Source of the DNA: JAPHTQ01 sp050288165
GTDB taxonomy: Bacteria > Pseudomonadota > Gammaproteobacteria > Thiohalomonadales > Thiohalomonadaceae
Assembly (NCBI GenBank): GCA_050288165.1
Contig: JBNKDG010000010.1
Span: forward strand, 1 to 64,000
Direction: 5' to 3'
Length of the DNA: 64,000 nucleotides
Positions 8,903 through 17,181 of the stretch are shown here, one piece after another. The translations under genes were made by a program, and so were the position numbers. Under the pieces are notes generated by a model. That model did not search any database. It saw only the letters and a list, made by a program, of their open reading frames with translations, and was not told the DNA's origin. Each line of letters opens with the position of its first letter. The first letter of the stretch is position 1.

Positions 8903-10914
8903 AGAAAAGTGCCAGGGAAGTTTTGTTGCTGAGTACGCTGTGTTTTATCACCACAATGGCTTCTGCCGAAGAGGCGGATCGGCTGGATCAGGTCACCATC
9001 ACCGATAGCGAAGATGACTCCAGTCTCGAAGCAGCGCCACCGCTTGGCTACAGCATTGGTGGCAAAAGTGCCGCAATGGTGCCCGGTAGCGGCGGCGATC
9101 CGCTGCGCGCACTGCAAGCCATGCCCGGCGTGGTGAGCAATGACGATACCAGTGCCGCACCTGCGGTACGCGGCTCGCGCCCGGAGGACAACTTCTATTT
9201 TGTCGATTTCATGCCCGCTGGTTACCTGTTCCATATGGGCGGTGCGGTCAGTGTCTTTAACTCGCAACTGGTGGAGAGTTTCGATCTCTACCCGGCGGCC
9301 TTCGGCGCCGAGTATGCGGGAAACACCGGTGCGGTGATCGATGTAAAACTGCGCGACCCAAAAGAAGATGAGCGCAGTACTACCATCGATATCAGCATGC
9401 TGCAGGCAGGTTTTCTGGTGGAGGGACCGGTGCAGGAGAACCAGTCGTTTTACCTGGCGGCACGTATGAGTTACATGGATTTGCTGGTCGGCGACATGGT
9501 TGATATTCAGGGCGTCGACATGGTGCAGTTCCCCAAGTACACCGACTATCAAGGCAAATATCTGTGGAAACTGGACGACGGCGGGCGTGTGACATTTCAG
9601 GCCACCGGCGCCACCGATAACATCGAGGTGAATCTCGATGGTACCCAGGCGGCAGCAGAAAACGACCCGGTGCTGATCGGTAACCATAGCAACGATATGT
9701 CCTACAACGGCCAGGCGGTGGTGTGGGAACAGGAGCATGGCGGTAACGGCATGACACTCGGCTTCGGTCACATGGGCAGTGAAACCGTTACCCACGCCGC
9801 GGCTGCCGCCGATGCAAAGATTGTGATGGATAATTGGTACGGGCGTGGCCGCTGGACCAAACCATTGGGGAGCGATCACTTGCTCGCTATCGGTGGCGAG
9901 GTCGTCCAGTTCAATGCCGATTACGATGTCAGTTTTCGCGATCCCGGTTGTACCGAGTTTGATGTGAACTGCCAGTACACCGACGCTACGCTGCTCAGCA
10001 ATAAGGCAAAGGTGACGGTGAACTGGTCACAGCTCTATCTGGAAGAGAACTGGTATCCCAATGATCGCTGGGCGCTGACCGTCGGAATCAGCGGCCAACA
10101 GGAGGACTACCTTAAGGAGAGTTTCCTCGAACCGCGCCTGCGTGCCGAGTACACACCGCAACCGGGCTGGACTTACAGTATCGGTGCCGGTCAGTACCAC
10201 CAGTTCCCCAGCTTTATCCAGGTGGAAAAGGTCTTCGGCAATCCGCAACTGTCTCATTTCGATGCCGATCACTTTGTCGTCGGTGTCGAACGCCAGGCCG
10301 GTGACGGCTGGGAGTGGAAGGCAGAGGCCTACTACAAAAAGCTCAACAATTTGGTGACCAGCGATCCGATCACCCGCTACAGCAACGAAGGCGAAGGCGA
10401 AGCGATGGGTCTTGAGCTATTGCTGCGCAAAGCGCCAACCGACAAACTCTCCGGCTGGCTATCGGTCAGTCTCTCTAAGGCGGAGCGTATCAGGGCCAAT
10501 GGCGAACGCTTCCCCTTCGAATACGATCAGCCGCTGGTGATCAGTCTGGTGGGCGATTATCGACTGAATGAGAGGTGGTCATTCGGTGCCAAGTGGTGGT
10601 ACCACTCCGGTGCGCCCTATACACCGATAACCGGCAGTACACTGGTACCTGCTGACCCGGTGAATGGTATCCCTGAGCACTATGTCCCGATCTATAGCAC
10701 CGAGATTAACTCCGAGCGGATGCCCGACTATCATCGTCTCGACCTGCGGGTGAATCGCCACTACAGCAAGAAGACCATCGGTTATCTGGAGCTGGTCAAC
10801 GCCTATGCACAGCAAAATGTCGGCGGTTACGATTACAATGTGGACTACACCAGTCGCGATGAGATCTATCAGCTACCGTTCCTGATCTCTCTCGGCTTTA
10901 CCACCCGTTTTTAA
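8899..10914 (+). CDS. TonB-dependent outer-membrane receptor
   Basis: 671 residues from a GTG at 8899 that overlaps the kinase stop (GTGA); a frame opening further upstream would lie inside the kinase gene and hide the signal peptide. The signal sequence is KKSAREVLLLSTLCFITTMASA. A TonB-box-like DQVTIT follows, then a plug domain (LRALQAMPGVVSNDDTSAAP, VRGSRPEDN, GAEYAGNTGAVIDV) and a C-terminal beta-barrel ending in Phe (LGFTTRF), the outer-membrane assembly signature. The substrate cannot be read from the sequence. The plug is of the type with many uncharacterised members rather than a clear siderophore or B12 receptor. It is followed 18 bp later by exbB, so the operon carries its own energy transducer. 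Confidence 0.92.
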   Translation: MKKSAREVLLLSTLCFITTMASAEEADRLDQVTITDSEDDSSLEAAPPLGYSIGGKSAAMVPGSGGDPLRALQAMPGVVSNDDTSAAPAVRGSRPEDNFYFVDFMPAGYLFHMGGAVSVFNSQLVESFDLYPAAFGAEYAGNTGAVIDVKLRDPKEDERSTTIDISMLQAGFLVEGPVQENQSFYLAARMSYMDLLVGDMVDIQGVDMVQFPKYTDYQGKYLWKLDDGGRVTFQATGATDNIEVNLDGTQAAAENDPVLIGNHSNDMSYNGQAVVWEQEHGGNGMTLGFGHMGSETVTHAAAAADAKIVMDNWYGRGRWTKPLGSDHLLAIGGEVVQFNADYDVSFRDPGCTEFDVNCQYTDATLLSNKAKVTVNWSQLYLEENWYPNDRWALTVGISGQQEDYLKESFLEPRLRAEYTPQPGWTYSIGAGQYHQFPSFIQVEKVFGNPQLSHFDADHFVVGVERQAGDGWEWKAEAYYKKLNNLVTSDPITRYSNEGEGEAMGLELLLRKAPTDKLSGWLSVSLSKAERIRANGERFPFEYDQPLVISLVGDYRLNERWSFGAKWWYHSGAPYTPITGSTLVPADPVNGIPEHYVPIYSTEINSERMPDYHRLDLRVNRHYSKKTIGYLELVNAYAQQNVGGYDYNVDYTSRDEIYQLPFLISLGFTTRF

Positions 10915-10932
10915 TTCAGGGAGAACAACAAC

Positions 10933-11358
10933 GTGGAATTTCTGAAGGTGTGGCTCGACCCGTTTATCTTTCTCACCCTTGGCGGTATGAGTTTCGTGAT
11001 GGTCTGGTTCGCCGCCGAGCGACACTTTTTCTTCAAGCAGGTAAGCGTTGAAAACTACACGCGGCTTGATGGTCTGAAAATGGATCTGAGCAAGCGCCTT
11101 ACCACCATCGCGACTATCGGTTCCAACGCACCCTATGTCGGTCTGCTCGGTACGGTGCTCGGTGTACTGGTCACCTTTTTCGACATCGGTCAGCAGGGCC
11201 ACATCAGTTCCAGCGCGGTAATGCTGGGTCTGGCGATGGCGCTCAAGGCAACCGCATTGGGTCTGGTTGTCGCGATACCCTCCATCGTGGTTTACAACGG
11301 CCTGCTGCGGCGGATCGAAGAGATCGAAGATCAGTGGAAGGCGCGGCAGGAGGCGTAA
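10933..11358 (+). CDS. exbB: ExbB-like proton-channel subunit of a TonB system
   Basis: 141 residues from a GTG. Three membrane segments occur at about 8-27, 60-80 and 100-125, the last with the ExbB/TolQ/MotA signature (LGLAMALKATALGLVVAIPSIV, given here as the visible core ALKATALGL). The protein is shorter than enteric ExbB (about 240) and fits the compact 'type 2' form. It should assemble in the inner membrane with the ExbD encoded 2 bp downstream to power TonB. Gene order receptor-exbB-exbD-tonB with 18, 2 and -4 bp gaps indicates one transcript. Confidence 0.9.
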   Translation: MEFLKVWLDPFIFLTLGGMSFVMVWFAAERHFFFKQVSVENYTRLDGLKMDLSKRLTTIATIGSNAPYVGLLGTVLGVLVTFFDIGQQGHISSSAVMLGLAMALKATALGLVVAIPSIVVYNGLLRRIEEIEDQWKARQEA

Positions 11359-11360
11359 AG

Positions 11361-11738
11361 ATGAAACGCTTCGATCAGATCAACGTCATTCCTTTTATCG
11401 ATATCATGCTGGTACTGCTCGCCATCGTCCTTATGACAGCCACCTTCATTGCCAGAGAAGGGATCGACTTCGACCTGCCAAATGCGGAAAGCGCCGCCCC
11501 GGTCAGCGGTGATCAGGTTATGGAGATCACCGTCGACAAAAATGGTGCACTGCATCTCGATGGTGTCGCGATTACGATGGAAATTCTGGATGAAAGATTG
11601 CGCGATGTAGATACCGAGCAGGCGATCCAACTCGGGGTGGATCGTGGCGTCGCCTTCGACAACTTTGTTCAGGTGATCGACAAACTCAAGGCGCATCATC
11701 TACAACGCCTGACGATTCTCACCCTGCCTGCACAATGA
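11361..11738 (+). CDS. exbD: ExbD-like subunit of a TonB system
   Basis: 125 residues from the ATG at 11361, just after the exbB stop; a longer frame from 11334 overlaps exbB and adds unrelated residues. The single membrane segment begins INVIPFIDIMLVLLAIVLM and holds Asp14, the position of the essential protonatable aspartate of ExbD/TolR. The periplasmic part (about 35-125) has the usual EITVDKNGALHLDG and QLGVDRGV patterns. Its stop overlaps the tonB start by four bases. Confidence 0.92.
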   Translation: MKRFDQINVIPFIDIMLVLLAIVLMTATFIAREGIDFDLPNAESAAPVSGDQVMEITVDKNGALHLDGVAITMEILDERLRDVDTEQAIQLGVDRGVAFDNFVQVIDKLKAHHLQRLTILTLPAQ

Positions 11739-12325
11739 AACCGATCCACCTTGGTCTGCTGATTTCGGCTGTACTGCATCTGTCAATTGTGATCGCGGTG
11801 TGGGGAGATTTTCGCCTGACAGAAGAGACGCCGAAACCGTTGCCAATCCAACTGGCGATGTTTGCGGCAGTTAAGCCGAAACCGGCGGCATTGCCACCAC
11901 CGCCACCTCCACCCAAAGCGGCGGCTCCGAAAACGGCAAAAAAGAAAACACCTGCTGAGAAAAAACCTGAAGATGATCAGCCATCACCGCTGTTGCCGCC
12001 GGTACCGCCGAGCAGTGAAAGCAAACTGGTCGAGCGCTCCGAGACCGACTATCGCAATGCCCTGCGTAGCGCCATCGAAGCACGCAAGCGCTATCCGGCC
12101 AAGGCCAAACGGATGCACTGGCAGGGTACGGTGGAACTGGCATTTACCGTCAATGCCATGGGGAGCATTAGCGATTTACGGGTCGCGCTGAGTTCCGGCT
12201 ATCCTGATCTTGATCGCGCAGCGATGGACCTGGTGGCCAGTCTTAACGGCCTGATGCCGTTTCCCGCTGAGCTTAATCGCAGCGAATGGGAATTTGTTCT
12301 GCCGATCGAGTATCGACTGGAATAG
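11735..12325 (+). CDS. tonB: TonB energy-transducing protein
   Basis: 196 residues. The N-terminal membrane anchor contains the S-x3-H pattern (Ser11, His15) needed for energy coupling in TonB. A Pro/Lys-rich spacer follows (about 45-95, a run of seven prolines then KAAAPKTAKKK), and the C-terminal TonB domain (about 115-196) has YPAKAKRMHWQGTVELAF and SSGYPDLDRAAM. It completes a dedicated receptor-ExbB-ExbD-TonB set under an RstAB-like system. An inverted repeat follows the stop. Confidence 0.92.
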   Translation: MKPIHLGLLISAVLHLSIVIAVWGDFRLTEETPKPLPIQLAMFAAVKPKPAALPPPPPPPKAAAPKTAKKKTPAEKKPEDDQPSPLLPPVPPSSESKLVERSETDYRNALRSAIEARKRYPAKAKRMHWQGTVELAFTVNAMGSISDLRVALSSGYPDLDRAAMDLVASLNGLMPFPAELNRSEWEFVLPIEYRLE

Positions 12326-12329
12326 AAAA

Positions 12330-12364
12330 GCGGCCTGTCGATTTTAGCAAGCAATACAGGCCGC
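12330..12364. terminator. Inverted repeat between the convergent tonB and receptor genes
   Basis: GCGGCCTGT (12330-12338) pairs with ACAGGCCGC (12356-12364), a perfect 9-bp GC-rich stem with a 17-base loop. It lies in the 51-bp gap where tonB and the leftward receptor gene converge, so it probably ends transcription from one or both sides. There is no strong T-run on the plus strand, so efficiency is uncertain. Confidence 0.6.
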
Positions 12365-12376
12365 TCAGTACAGCGT

Positions 12377-14614
12377 CTAGAAACGATAGATGATACCTGC
12401 GTAATATTCCCTGCCTGGGTCGACAGTGATCGTGGCGTCCTCCGCATCAAATACATCGTCCTTATTACTGTCGTTAGTGAGAAAAACAGTACGGTAGTAC
12501 TGCTCGTCAAAGATGTTGTTGACCTTGAAGTAGAGCTCCAGGCTCGAGTTCTCCATGGTGATTTCGTAGCGGGTTTGCAGGTTGTAATAGGCGTAACCAT
12601 CCAGTTTGATTAGATTGGTTTCATCTGCGTAGTATCCGGATCTCGCATAGGCTTCACCGATGAGTCGCCACTGTGGTGTGATGCTATAGGTTGCGTACAG
12701 ATCGAGGGTGTGGTGTGGCGTACGCGGCAGCTCGTTACCGACGATGTCGTAGGTAGCGTCGGGCAACGTAGTGTAAGAAATCTTGAATGGATTATGTCTG
12801 GTAACTTCCGATTCCAGATAGGTGTAGGCCAGTGTTAGTTTCAGATCAGTGGTAGGTTGGCTTTGCAGCCAAACCTCGACGCCACGATTGATAGCGTCTC
12901 CGACATTATCGAAGTAGGCCGGATCGCTAGAAGAGTAGGTGCCATCCTTGCGGCCGATGATGTCGTTATTGTCGGTACGGAATAATGAAACTTCATATTG
13001 CATGTCGTTGTCCAGAATCATGCCTCGTCCCTTGAAACCGACTTCATAACTTACCGTACGCTGCACATCGATGGATTCGTTGTTAAGGTATGTGCCGCCT
13101 TTGATATCTCCGGCAAATAGTTGGTCAACTGTTGGTGTGCGGAAGCCGGTGGAGACATTGGCGTACCACGACAACTGCTTGGAAGAGGCGTAGGTGGAAC
13201 CAAGGCGATAGGAGTTTTCGTGGAATGTTTTCTCCCGGACGGTGTTCGTATCGCTCCAGGTGCTGCCGTCATAGTCATGCGAGAAAACGTCGTACTTGTC
13301 ATTTTGAATGTCGTGGCGCACGTTGAGCGTGGTGGTTAGACGAGGAGTGATACCGAGTTTGAGCTCTCCATATACGGCATTTTTATTTTGATCGTCTTCT
13401 GCCTGGGAGCTCTCGCCTTTGTAGTAATAGGTCGTCACACTTCCTTTGGTCGTGTTGTAGTCTGCAAGTCTTTCGCTGGACGACTGATAGTTACGCATGG
13501 CATTTTCGAAGCCCAGAAGATAGGCGTAACCACTACCCTTCTGTCGATATTCCGCTTTGACACCATCCTGCACGATATCCTGCAATGAGTGATTGGTATA
13601 GGTATCGTTAATGCCGTCACCAGTAGTGTCTTGAGGGCTGGAAATATAATCGTATTTATCCAGGTAGTCGTAAACATTCATCATAAGATTGGTGTTTTGA
13701 TCCATGTCATTCGAATAGGTGAAAAAATATTTGTCCAGGTCGACGAAGTTATCCTTTTGAAAGGAGTTCCTGCCGTTGCCTTCAGGGTTGGCCTCTGCTT
13801 CAGTAACTCCTTTGGTGCTCCCACGCTGTGCTTGTTCATATTTGCGTGTAATGTCAGCACCGACCAACAGGTCGCTATGGCTGTTGATGTAATAGGAAAA
13901 TTTGCCGCCAATGGATTTTGACCATAGTGCGGAGTCGACCCAGTAGCCGTCGGTATCGCGGTAGTTGGCATTTAGATCGAAGGCATATTGCTCTGTACTG
14001 CGGCGCATTTGCGCCGTGTAGTCCTGATAATTCTGGCTGCCTTTTTCCGCGGTGAGTTTATAGTCGTTGGCCGATTTTGGTCGCGAAGTGGTGATGATCA
14101 CTGCACCAGCCAATGCATTGTTGCCGTAGAGATAGGAAGCGGAACCTTTAATGACCTTAATGCTTTTGATGTCACTCATATTGAGGCGGAATTTGCCGCC
14201 GTTCTGCCAGATGGGTACACCATCGATGATTACGGCGACACCGGTATCCTCCCACATAAACTCCTGCTGGTTGATACCGCGCATGTGTATTTCGACAACC
14301 TCACCCGTTCGCACATCGGAGGTGATCCCCGGTATGGTCTGCAGCAGTTCGTTGATTTGGCGTGGATTGATCTGTTCAACTCGCTCACCATCGATGTAAT
14401 TGACGGTCGATGCCTCGGTCTGGCTGGTGGCGTAATCCATGATCGTCGATGATTCGACCGTGATGACCGGAACTGAAGAGTCATCTTCTTTCGTCTCATC
14501 AGTCAACTCGTCTACAGCGAAAGACGGGGCTGTGTTGAGCGTCAGGAGCAGTATTAGTGACGTAATGGGTAGTTGAATAAAATGGCTATCAGCTTTATTC
14601 GATCCGTATGGCAT
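12377..14614 (-). CDS. TonB-dependent outer-membrane receptor, second copy in the window
   Basis: 745 residues from the ATG at 14614, which has GGAGA ten bases upstream; an ATG 27 bp further out lacks this. The signal peptide core is LPITSLILLLTLNTAPSFA, followed by a TonB-box-like VPVITVES, a plug domain (QINELLQTIPGITSDVRTGE, EIHMRGINQQEF, VIKGSASYLYGNNALAGAVI) and a 22-strand-type barrel ending GIIYRF with the terminal Phe. It is closer to the FepA/CirA/colicin-I class than the receptor at 8899 is, but the substrate is not determinable. It is transcribed away from the peroxiredoxin cassette and lies tail-to-tail with tonB, which could energise it. Base composition is visibly more AT-rich than the neighbouring operon, so separate acquisition is possible. 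Confidence 0.92.
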   Translation of the reverse strand: MPYGSNKADSHFIQLPITSLILLLTLNTAPSFAVDELTDETKEDDSSVPVITVESSTIMDYATSQTEASTVNYIDGERVEQINPRQINELLQTIPGITSDVRTGEVVEIHMRGINQQEFMWEDTGVAVIIDGVPIWQNGGKFRLNMSDIKSIKVIKGSASYLYGNNALAGAVIITTSRPKSANDYKLTAEKGSQNYQDYTAQMRRSTEQYAFDLNANYRDTDGYWVDSALWSKSIGGKFSYYINSHSDLLVGADITRKYEQAQRGSTKGVTEAEANPEGNGRNSFQKDNFVDLDKYFFTYSNDMDQNTNLMMNVYDYLDKYDYISSPQDTTGDGINDTYTNHSLQDIVQDGVKAEYRQKGSGYAYLLGFENAMRNYQSSSERLADYNTTKGSVTTYYYKGESSQAEDDQNKNAVYGELKLGITPRLTTTLNVRHDIQNDKYDVFSHDYDGSTWSDTNTVREKTFHENSYRLGSTYASSKQLSWYANVSTGFRTPTVDQLFAGDIKGGTYLNNESIDVQRTVSYEVGFKGRGMILDNDMQYEVSLFRTDNNDIIGRKDGTYSSSDPAYFDNVGDAINRGVEVWLQSQPTTDLKLTLAYTYLESEVTRHNPFKISYTTLPDATYDIVGNELPRTPHHTLDLYATYSITPQWRLIGEAYARSGYYADETNLIKLDGYAYYNLQTRYEITMENSSLELYFKVNNIFDEQYYRTVFLTNDSNKDDVFDAEDATITVDPGREYYAGIIYRF

Positions 14615-14813
14615 TGTTTTTATGTCTCCAGGTCTGGGCAATCAAAACACGTCATACGGCAATATCCATGCCATGGGTAAGGTATTGAAATGTGTAGCGT
14701 CTACGGAAAAGGCAGGATGTGTACTGTGCGATATGCCAAGTGGAGCGAGTGATTTGACTCGTAAATCTACGCTACGCAGAAAGATGCCAGAATTCTGTTC
14801 AACTGGGTTAAAC

Positions 14814-14897
14814 AAAAAACGGTTGGCCGATACTGGGCGCCAGCACAGCCGTGGACAAATGCGGTATTTATCGGTTTGTTCAGTCCAGGCAACCGTT
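14814..14897 (-). promoter_or_regulatory. Structured leader with terminator-like end upstream of the leftward receptor gene
   Basis: Read on the minus strand, ACGGTTG near 14895 pairs with CAACCGT ending near 14819, followed at once by a run of six T; inside it CCGATA pairs with TATCGG. This looks like a large hairpin with a Rho-independent end about 200 bases before the receptor start codon. It may be an attenuator or a small RNA terminator. The rest of 14615-15007 shows no convincing gene; a 95-codon plus-strand frame there has no family features. Confidence 0.35.
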
Positions 14898-15007
14898 CCC
14901 TATTCTTGACGTACTACCACCGGCCCTGTTCTTCATCCGACATGACAGCGCCAGGGGGTATGGTCAGGTACGCAAGGGTGTGGTAGACGAAAAAAATATC
15001 TCGCCCA

Positions 15008-15035
15008 TGTAAGGAATCCGCGTCTCTCGCGACAT
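15008..15035 (+). promoter_or_regulatory. Candidate ECF-sigma promoter 1, before the peroxiredoxin gene
   Basis: TGTAAGGAATCC (15008-15019), nine bases, then GCGAC (15029-15033). The same two blocks with identical spacing recur at 16060, and both sites precede redox genes of the cassette that ends in an ECF sigma gene. If TGTAAG is the -35 and GCGACA the -10, the spacer is 15 bases, normal for ECF promoters. Autoregulation by the downstream sigma factor is inferred. Confidence 0.6.
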
Positions 15036-15081
15036 AACGGTGAAAGGCGTACCGCACCCGAATATCGTGGAGGAGACGAAG

Positions 15082-15660
15082 ATGACATCACTACAAGCAG
15101 GGGATATCGCCCCCGATTTCACCATGCCTGACATCGACGGCAAACCGATCCGCCTGGCCGATTTCCGTGGCAGGAAAGTCATGCTGGTCTTTTTCCGCTA
15201 TGCGACCTGCCCCTTCTGCACCGTACGTTTCGTGCGCCTGTCGCAGGAGAGTGCGCGCTATAGTGCCGAGGGTATCGAGATCATCGGCGTATTCGAATCG
15301 AATAACGACTATATCCGTGAATATCTCTCGAAGCGCGGTCTGCCGTTTCCGATCATTCCTGATCCGGAGGGGGTGCTGTACAAGCTCTATGGCGTGAAGC
15401 GCTCCATGCCGGGATTGCTGTTCGGCATGCTGCGCTTGCCGACACTGTTACGCTCGTTGTTCGATCCGGCGTACAGGATGGCAAAACCAGATGGCAGTTT
15501 GACACGTATCCCCGCCGATTTCCTTATCGGTGCCGATCAGGTGATTGCCGAGGCATACTATGGTAGGGACATCGGTGATCATATCCCGTTTAAGAACATC
15601 GATGCCTTTGCTGCCTATAGACAGCCCTACTATCCACAACGAAATCTGGTGCGCTCATGA
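15082..15660 (+). CDS. Peroxiredoxin-like (AhpC/TSA) protein
   Basis: 192 residues from the ATG at 15082, which follows GGAGGAG at a good distance; the frame extends 14 codons upstream without family similarity. The thioredoxin fold has the AhpC/TSA start (AGDIAPDFTMPDIDGKPIRL) and a Cys43-Pro-Phe-Cys46 active site in FFRYATCPFC, a peroxiredoxin-like arrangement with a CxxC instead of the usual TxxC. There is no signal peptide, so it is cytoplasmic. It should reduce peroxides or act as a thiol-disulfide reductase. It overlaps the next gene by ATGA and begins the redox/sigma cassette. Confidence 0.85.
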   Translation: MTSLQAGDIAPDFTMPDIDGKPIRLADFRGRKVMLVFFRYATCPFCTVRFVRLSQESARYSAEGIEIIGVFESNNDYIREYLSKRGLPFPIIPDPEGVLYKLYGVKRSMPGLLFGMLRLPTLLRSLFDPAYRMAKPDGSLTRIPADFLIGADQVIAEAYYGRDIGDHIPFKNIDAFAAYRQPYYPQRNLVRS

Positions 15661-16046
15661 ATACGCTAATTGTCACAATCATAGTCGCGGTTGCGGCGTT
15701 GATTCTTTTCTGGCAATGGCGTGTCCTGCGTCAGGCAAAACGCTGTGAAGGGATGCCGACACCGGATACCTCAGCGGTTGATGGCGGTGTCTATACGGGA
15801 AAGCGCGTCTACTTCTTTCACGCCGCTCACTGCGGCCCATGCAAGGCGATCATGCCGCTGGTGGATCAGCTACAACAGGAGTTTCACAACCTGATCAAGG
15901 TGGACGTGGCGGAAAATATCGCACTGGCACAGTCGTTCGGTATTGCCGCGACGCCCAGTTTTATCCTGGTTCAGGATGAGGTAATCAAGGAAGTGAAACT
16001 GGGTGGCGTAAGTGCATCGTGGTTGCGCGAAAGGCTTTCAACATGA
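15657..16046 (+). CDS. Membrane-anchored thioredoxin-like protein
   Basis: 129 residues. An N-terminal membrane segment (about 3-20) precedes a thioredoxin domain with the canonical Cys59-Gly-Pro-Cys62 in FFHAAHCGPC and the cis-proline loop TPSFILVQ. With the anchor and a short basic stretch (RVLRQAKR) after it, the catalytic domain most likely faces the cytoplasm, where it could recycle the adjacent peroxiredoxin; the opposite orientation cannot be excluded. The start overlaps the peroxiredoxin stop by four bases, which implies coupled translation. Confidence 0.85.
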   Translation: MNTLIVTIIVAVAALILFWQWRVLRQAKRCEGMPTPDTSAVDGGVYTGKRVYFFHAAHCGPCKAIMPLVDQLQQEFHNLIKVDVAENIALAQSFGIAATPSFILVQDEVIKEVKLGGVSASWLRERLST

Positions 16047-16059
16047 ATATTAAATAACG

Positions 16060-16087
16060 TGTAAGGAATCCCGCCCTGTTGCGACTG
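16060..16087 (+). promoter_or_regulatory. Candidate ECF-sigma promoter 2, before the periplasmic thioredoxin gene
   Basis: TGTAAGGAATCC (16060-16071), nine bases, then GCGAC (16081-16085), matching the site at 15008 base for base in both blocks and in spacing. It lies 40 bp before the start of the next gene and would drive the exported thioredoxin, the sigma factor and the anti-sigma. Confidence 0.6.
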
Positions 16088-16126
16088 ACTGATTGAGTGC
16101 AACAACATAGTCATAGGAGGTGGGTT

Positions 16127-16501
16127 ATGTGGCGTAAAATTTTTGTCTTTTTCTTCCTGATAATCACCTCTGCCGTGCAGGCCGAGGAATTTCCTTTCAC
16201 CCAGCAACGCTTCAGTGAACTGCAACAGCAGGACAGGCCGATCTTGGTTTTTATCCATGCTGACTGGTGTCCAACCTGTAAGAAGCAGGGCATTATCCTC
16301 AATGAATTATTCGAACGAGATGAATTTAAACCGCTGACCGTACTGAAAGTGGACTTCGATAGCCAGAAGCCTGTGGTCAACAGTTTCGGCGCCAAATATC
16401 AAAGTACGCTGATCATTTTTCGCGGTAATCGTGAGAAAGGAAGGGTGACCGCCAGTACCGATCGCAAGGAGATTGCCGCATTACTGCGTAGGGTGTTGTA
16501 A
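16127..16501 (+). CDS. Exported thioredoxin-family protein
   Basis: 124 residues from the ATG at 16127, preceded by a strong AGGAGG. A signal peptide (KIFVFFFLIITSAVQA) is likely cleaved before Glu20. The thioredoxin-like core has Cys48-Pro-Thr-Cys51 in IHADWCPTC, and its equivalent of the cis-Pro loop is YQSTLIIF, where the proline is replaced, so the substrate site may be unusual. It probably acts on periplasmic thiols. The gene sits between a candidate ECF promoter and the ECF sigma gene. Confidence 0.85.
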   Translation: MWRKIFVFFFLIITSAVQAEEFPFTQQRFSELQQQDRPILVFIHADWCPTCKKQGIILNELFERDEFKPLTVLKVDFDSQKPVVNSFGAKYQSTLIIFRGNREKGRVTASTDRKEIAALLRRVL

Positions 16502-16611
16502 CGATGGAGGCAATTGCAGTGGACGGTACGTACAACATCGTGATGTTGCATTACCTGCCGGAAGCGCCGAAACTCAATGGGTTCGTTTTGCTTTGCCGCA
16601 GAGGAATAACG

Positions 16612-17181
16612 ATGTCTGTCTCTACCAATGCCGCTGAAATTGCCGCGCTGCGCCATGACATGCTGCGTTTTGCGCGATTGCAGTTGCGTGACGAACAGGC
16701 AGCGGAGGATGCGGTGCAGGAGGCGATCGCTGCGGCACTGGCGGCGCAACGGGACTACGCCGGCAAATCGAAATTTAAGACCTGGGTTTTTGCCATCTTG
16801 CGCAACAAGATCATCGATACCATTCGTGACAGGGCACGTCATCCGACGCAGAGTTACGACGAAGAGATCGATAATCACCTGGATGGTCAGTTCAATCCAC
16901 GTGGTCACTGGACGCGGGAGAGCAAGCCTGCTTCGTGGGAGCATCCCGATGCTGCGCTGGAGAACGATCAGTTCTGGCGCGTGTTCGATGCCTGTCTTAA
17001 CTATCTGCCGGAAAACACGGCACGTGTATTTATGATGCGTGAAATGTTGGGACTGGAAACCGATGAAATCTGCAACGAGTTATCGATCAGCGAAAGCAAC
17101 TGCTGGGTCATTTTGCACAGGGCGCGTTCGCGTTTGCGTCTGTGTCTGACAGAGAACTGGTTTAACGGGGAGAATGCGTAA
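16612..17181 (+). CDS. ECF-type RNA polymerase sigma factor
   Basis: 189 residues from the ATG at 16612, preceded by AGAGGAA; a longer frame from 16504 begins right at the previous gene and lacks family features. Region 2 (about 12-75) includes RDEQAAEDAVQEAIAAAL and FKTWVFAILRNKIID, and region 4 (about 128-180) includes LPENTARVFMMREMLGLETD and a helix-turn-helix ending in RARSRLRLCL. Region 3 is absent, as expected for ECF sigmas. From memory it fits the sigma-70 family 'x1' (TIGR02943), which is paired with a short zinc anti-sigma. That partner overlaps its stop codon. The likely regulon is the preceding redox genes, which share a repeated promoter-like motif. Confidence 0.9.
   Translation: MSVSTNAAEIAALRHDMLRFARLQLRDEQAAEDAVQEAIAAALAAQRDYAGKSKFKTWVFAILRNKIIDTIRDRARHPTQSYDEEIDNHLDGQFNPRGHWTRESKPASWEHPDAALENDQFWRVFDACLNYLPENTARVFMMREMLGLETDEICNELSISESNCWVILHRARSRLRLCLTENWFNGENA

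Noticed and set aside
14622..14909. A 95-codon plus-strand gene between the receptor and the peroxiredoxin genes
   Set aside because: No ribosome-binding site, no domain, and a composition typical of non-coding sequence. It overlaps the receptor's leader.
14615..14980. Cobalamin riboswitch before the leftward TonB-dependent receptor
   Set aside because: AATAGGGAA is present, but I could not find the GCCACTG-type B12 box, the GTGxxAAxC hairpin or the closing GAAGACCTG. Only a generic structured leader is reported.
16612..17181. Extension of the sigma factor to 16504
   Set aside because: The extra 36 residues have no family similarity, and a good ribosome-binding site stands before 16612.
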